DNA of 64,000 nucleotides, from the NCBI RefSeq assembly GCF_014203015.1, contig NZ_JACHIB010000011.1, positions 1 through 64,000 on the forward strand, written 5' to 3'. Below the pieces are notes generated by a model that was given only the letters and a program-made list of their open reading frames with translations, did no database searches and was not told the DNA's origin. The stretch comes from Castellaniella defragrans (GTDB taxonomy: Bacteria; Pseudomonadota; Gammaproteobacteria; Burkholderiales; Burkholderiaceae_B). The translations under genes and the position numbers were made by a program. Shown piece by piece: positions 63,356 through 64,000 of this stretch; the stretch's first letter is position 1, and every line of letters begins with the position of its first letter.

Positions 63356-64000
63356 TCAACGCGGCAGGACCGACGCCCCCATCAGGTACTCGTCTACCGA
63401 GCGCGCGCACTGCCGCCCTTCGCGGATCGCCCACACCACCAGCGACTGCCCGCGCCGCATGTCCCCGGCGGCGAACACCTTCGCCCGGGAGCTGCAGTAG
63501 TCGTCCGTGTTCGCCCGCGCATTGCCGCGCCCGTCCGCGTCCACCCCGAACGCGTCCAGCACCGAGCGCACCGGCGACACGAAGCCCATCGCCAGCAGCA
63601 CCAGGTCGGCCTGGATCTCGAAGCGCGAATCCTTCACCTCGCGCATCTTCATCTGGCCCGTGGCCTTGTCCTTCAGCCACTCCAGGCGCGTCGCGACCAG
63701 CTTTTCCACCTTGCCGCCCTTGCCCTCGAAGGCCTGGGTGCCCACCGCCCAGTCGCGCTGGCAGCCTTCCTCGTGCGAGGACGAGGTGCGCAGGCGGATC
63801 GGCCAGTAGGGCCAGGTCAGCAGCTTGTCCTCTTCCTCCGGCGGGCGGAACATCAGCTCGAATTGCGTCACCGAGGCCGCGCCCTGGCGGTTGCTCGTCC
63901 CCACGCAGTCCGACCCCGTGTCACCGCCGCCGATCACCACCACGTGCTTGCCCTTGGCATTGATCGGCTTGGCGATGCGGTCGCCGTGGTTGATCTTGTT
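63356..64000 (-). CDS. gltD: Glutamate synthase small subunit, C-terminal part (partial)
   Basis: 215 codons to the window edge; the N-terminus is off-window. Seen: the NADPH-binding Rossmann loop [49 protein letters not shown] and the FAD-binding [19 protein letters not shown], with the C-terminal [12 protein letters not shown]. GltD feeds NADPH electrons to GltB for glutamate synthesis. Confidence 0.95.
   Translation of the reverse strand, partial: NKINHGDRIAKPINAKGKHVVVIGGGDTGSDCVGTSNRQGAASVTQFELMFRPPEEEDKLLTWPYWPIRLRTSSSHEEGCQRDWAVGTQAFEGKGGKVEKLVATRLEWLKDKATGQMKMREVKDSRFEIQADLVLLAMGFVSPVRSVLDAFGVDADGRGNARANTDDYCSSRAKVFAAGDMRRGQSLVVWAIREGRQCARSVDEYLMGASVLPR

Overview
This is GC-rich chromosomal DNA from a betaproteobacterium, most likely Burkholderiales of the Alcaligenaceae (Bordetella/Achromobacter-like) type. 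Evidence: high-GC codon use, a basic Arg/Gly/Pro/Ala tail on ribosomal protein S3, a short-form HisG in a his cluster next to murA, and the block gltD - mla - ABC exporter - bolA - murA - his - HIT - tatABC. No rRNA, tRNA, CRISPR array, insertion sequence or phage gene was seen. The genus is inference.

Layout. (1) 1-5700: end of tuf, then the S10 operon rpsJ-rplC-rplD-rplW-rplB-rpsS-rplV-rpsC-rplP-rpmC-rpsQ. A strong terminator plus an overlapping promoter sits between rpsJ and rplC. (2) 5701-21573: a 15.9-kb block at the S10/spc border. It holds a small conserved hypothetical, a gamma-glutamyltransferase lipoprotein, a long-chain fatty-acid uptake set (fadL, a hotdog-fold DUF4442 protein, an exported chalcone-isomerase-like protein, fadD), an overlapping beta-oxidation operon (PsrA-like TetR regulator, fadE, fadI, fadJ) and a catalytically degenerate LapD-like GGDEF/EAL receptor. 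(3) 21574-30515: spc and alpha operons, rplN to rplQ, with secY, infA, rpmJ and rpoA, led by a near-consensus sigma-70 promoter. (4) 30744-33417: cutA and dsbD.

(5) 33418-47721: a catabolic island of visibly lower GC. It has an AraC-type regulator, a three-subunit molybdenum hydroxylase, an acyl-CoA synthetase, a complete Liv-type ABC importer, an enoyl-CoA-hydratase-family enzyme, an XdhC-family Mo-enzyme maturation factor and a convergent MobA/MocA-like cytidylyltransferase. The enzyme set matches the known HmfABCDE route from 2-furoate through furoyl-CoA to 2-oxoglutarate, so I read it as a furoate degradation island with its own importer and cofactor-maturation genes.

(6) 47770-64000, all on the minus strand: tatC-tatB-tatA with a HIT protein, the his cluster (hisG, hisD, hisB, hisH, hisA, hisF, hisI, hisE; no hisC), murA, a BolA-family protein, an ABC-2 type exporter pair, and the Mla phospholipid transport system (mlaF, mlaE, mlaD, mlaA, mlaC; no mlaB visible), then the 3' part of gltD running off the window.

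Most worth a second look: the furoate island with its CoxG-fused large subunit and Liv-type importer; the exported chalcone-isomerase-like protein inside a FadL/FadD set, a possible periplasmic fatty-acid carrier; the split ribosomal superoperon with its separate terminators and promoters; and a dispersed palindromic intergenic repeat, one copy of which overlaps the 5' end of dsbD.
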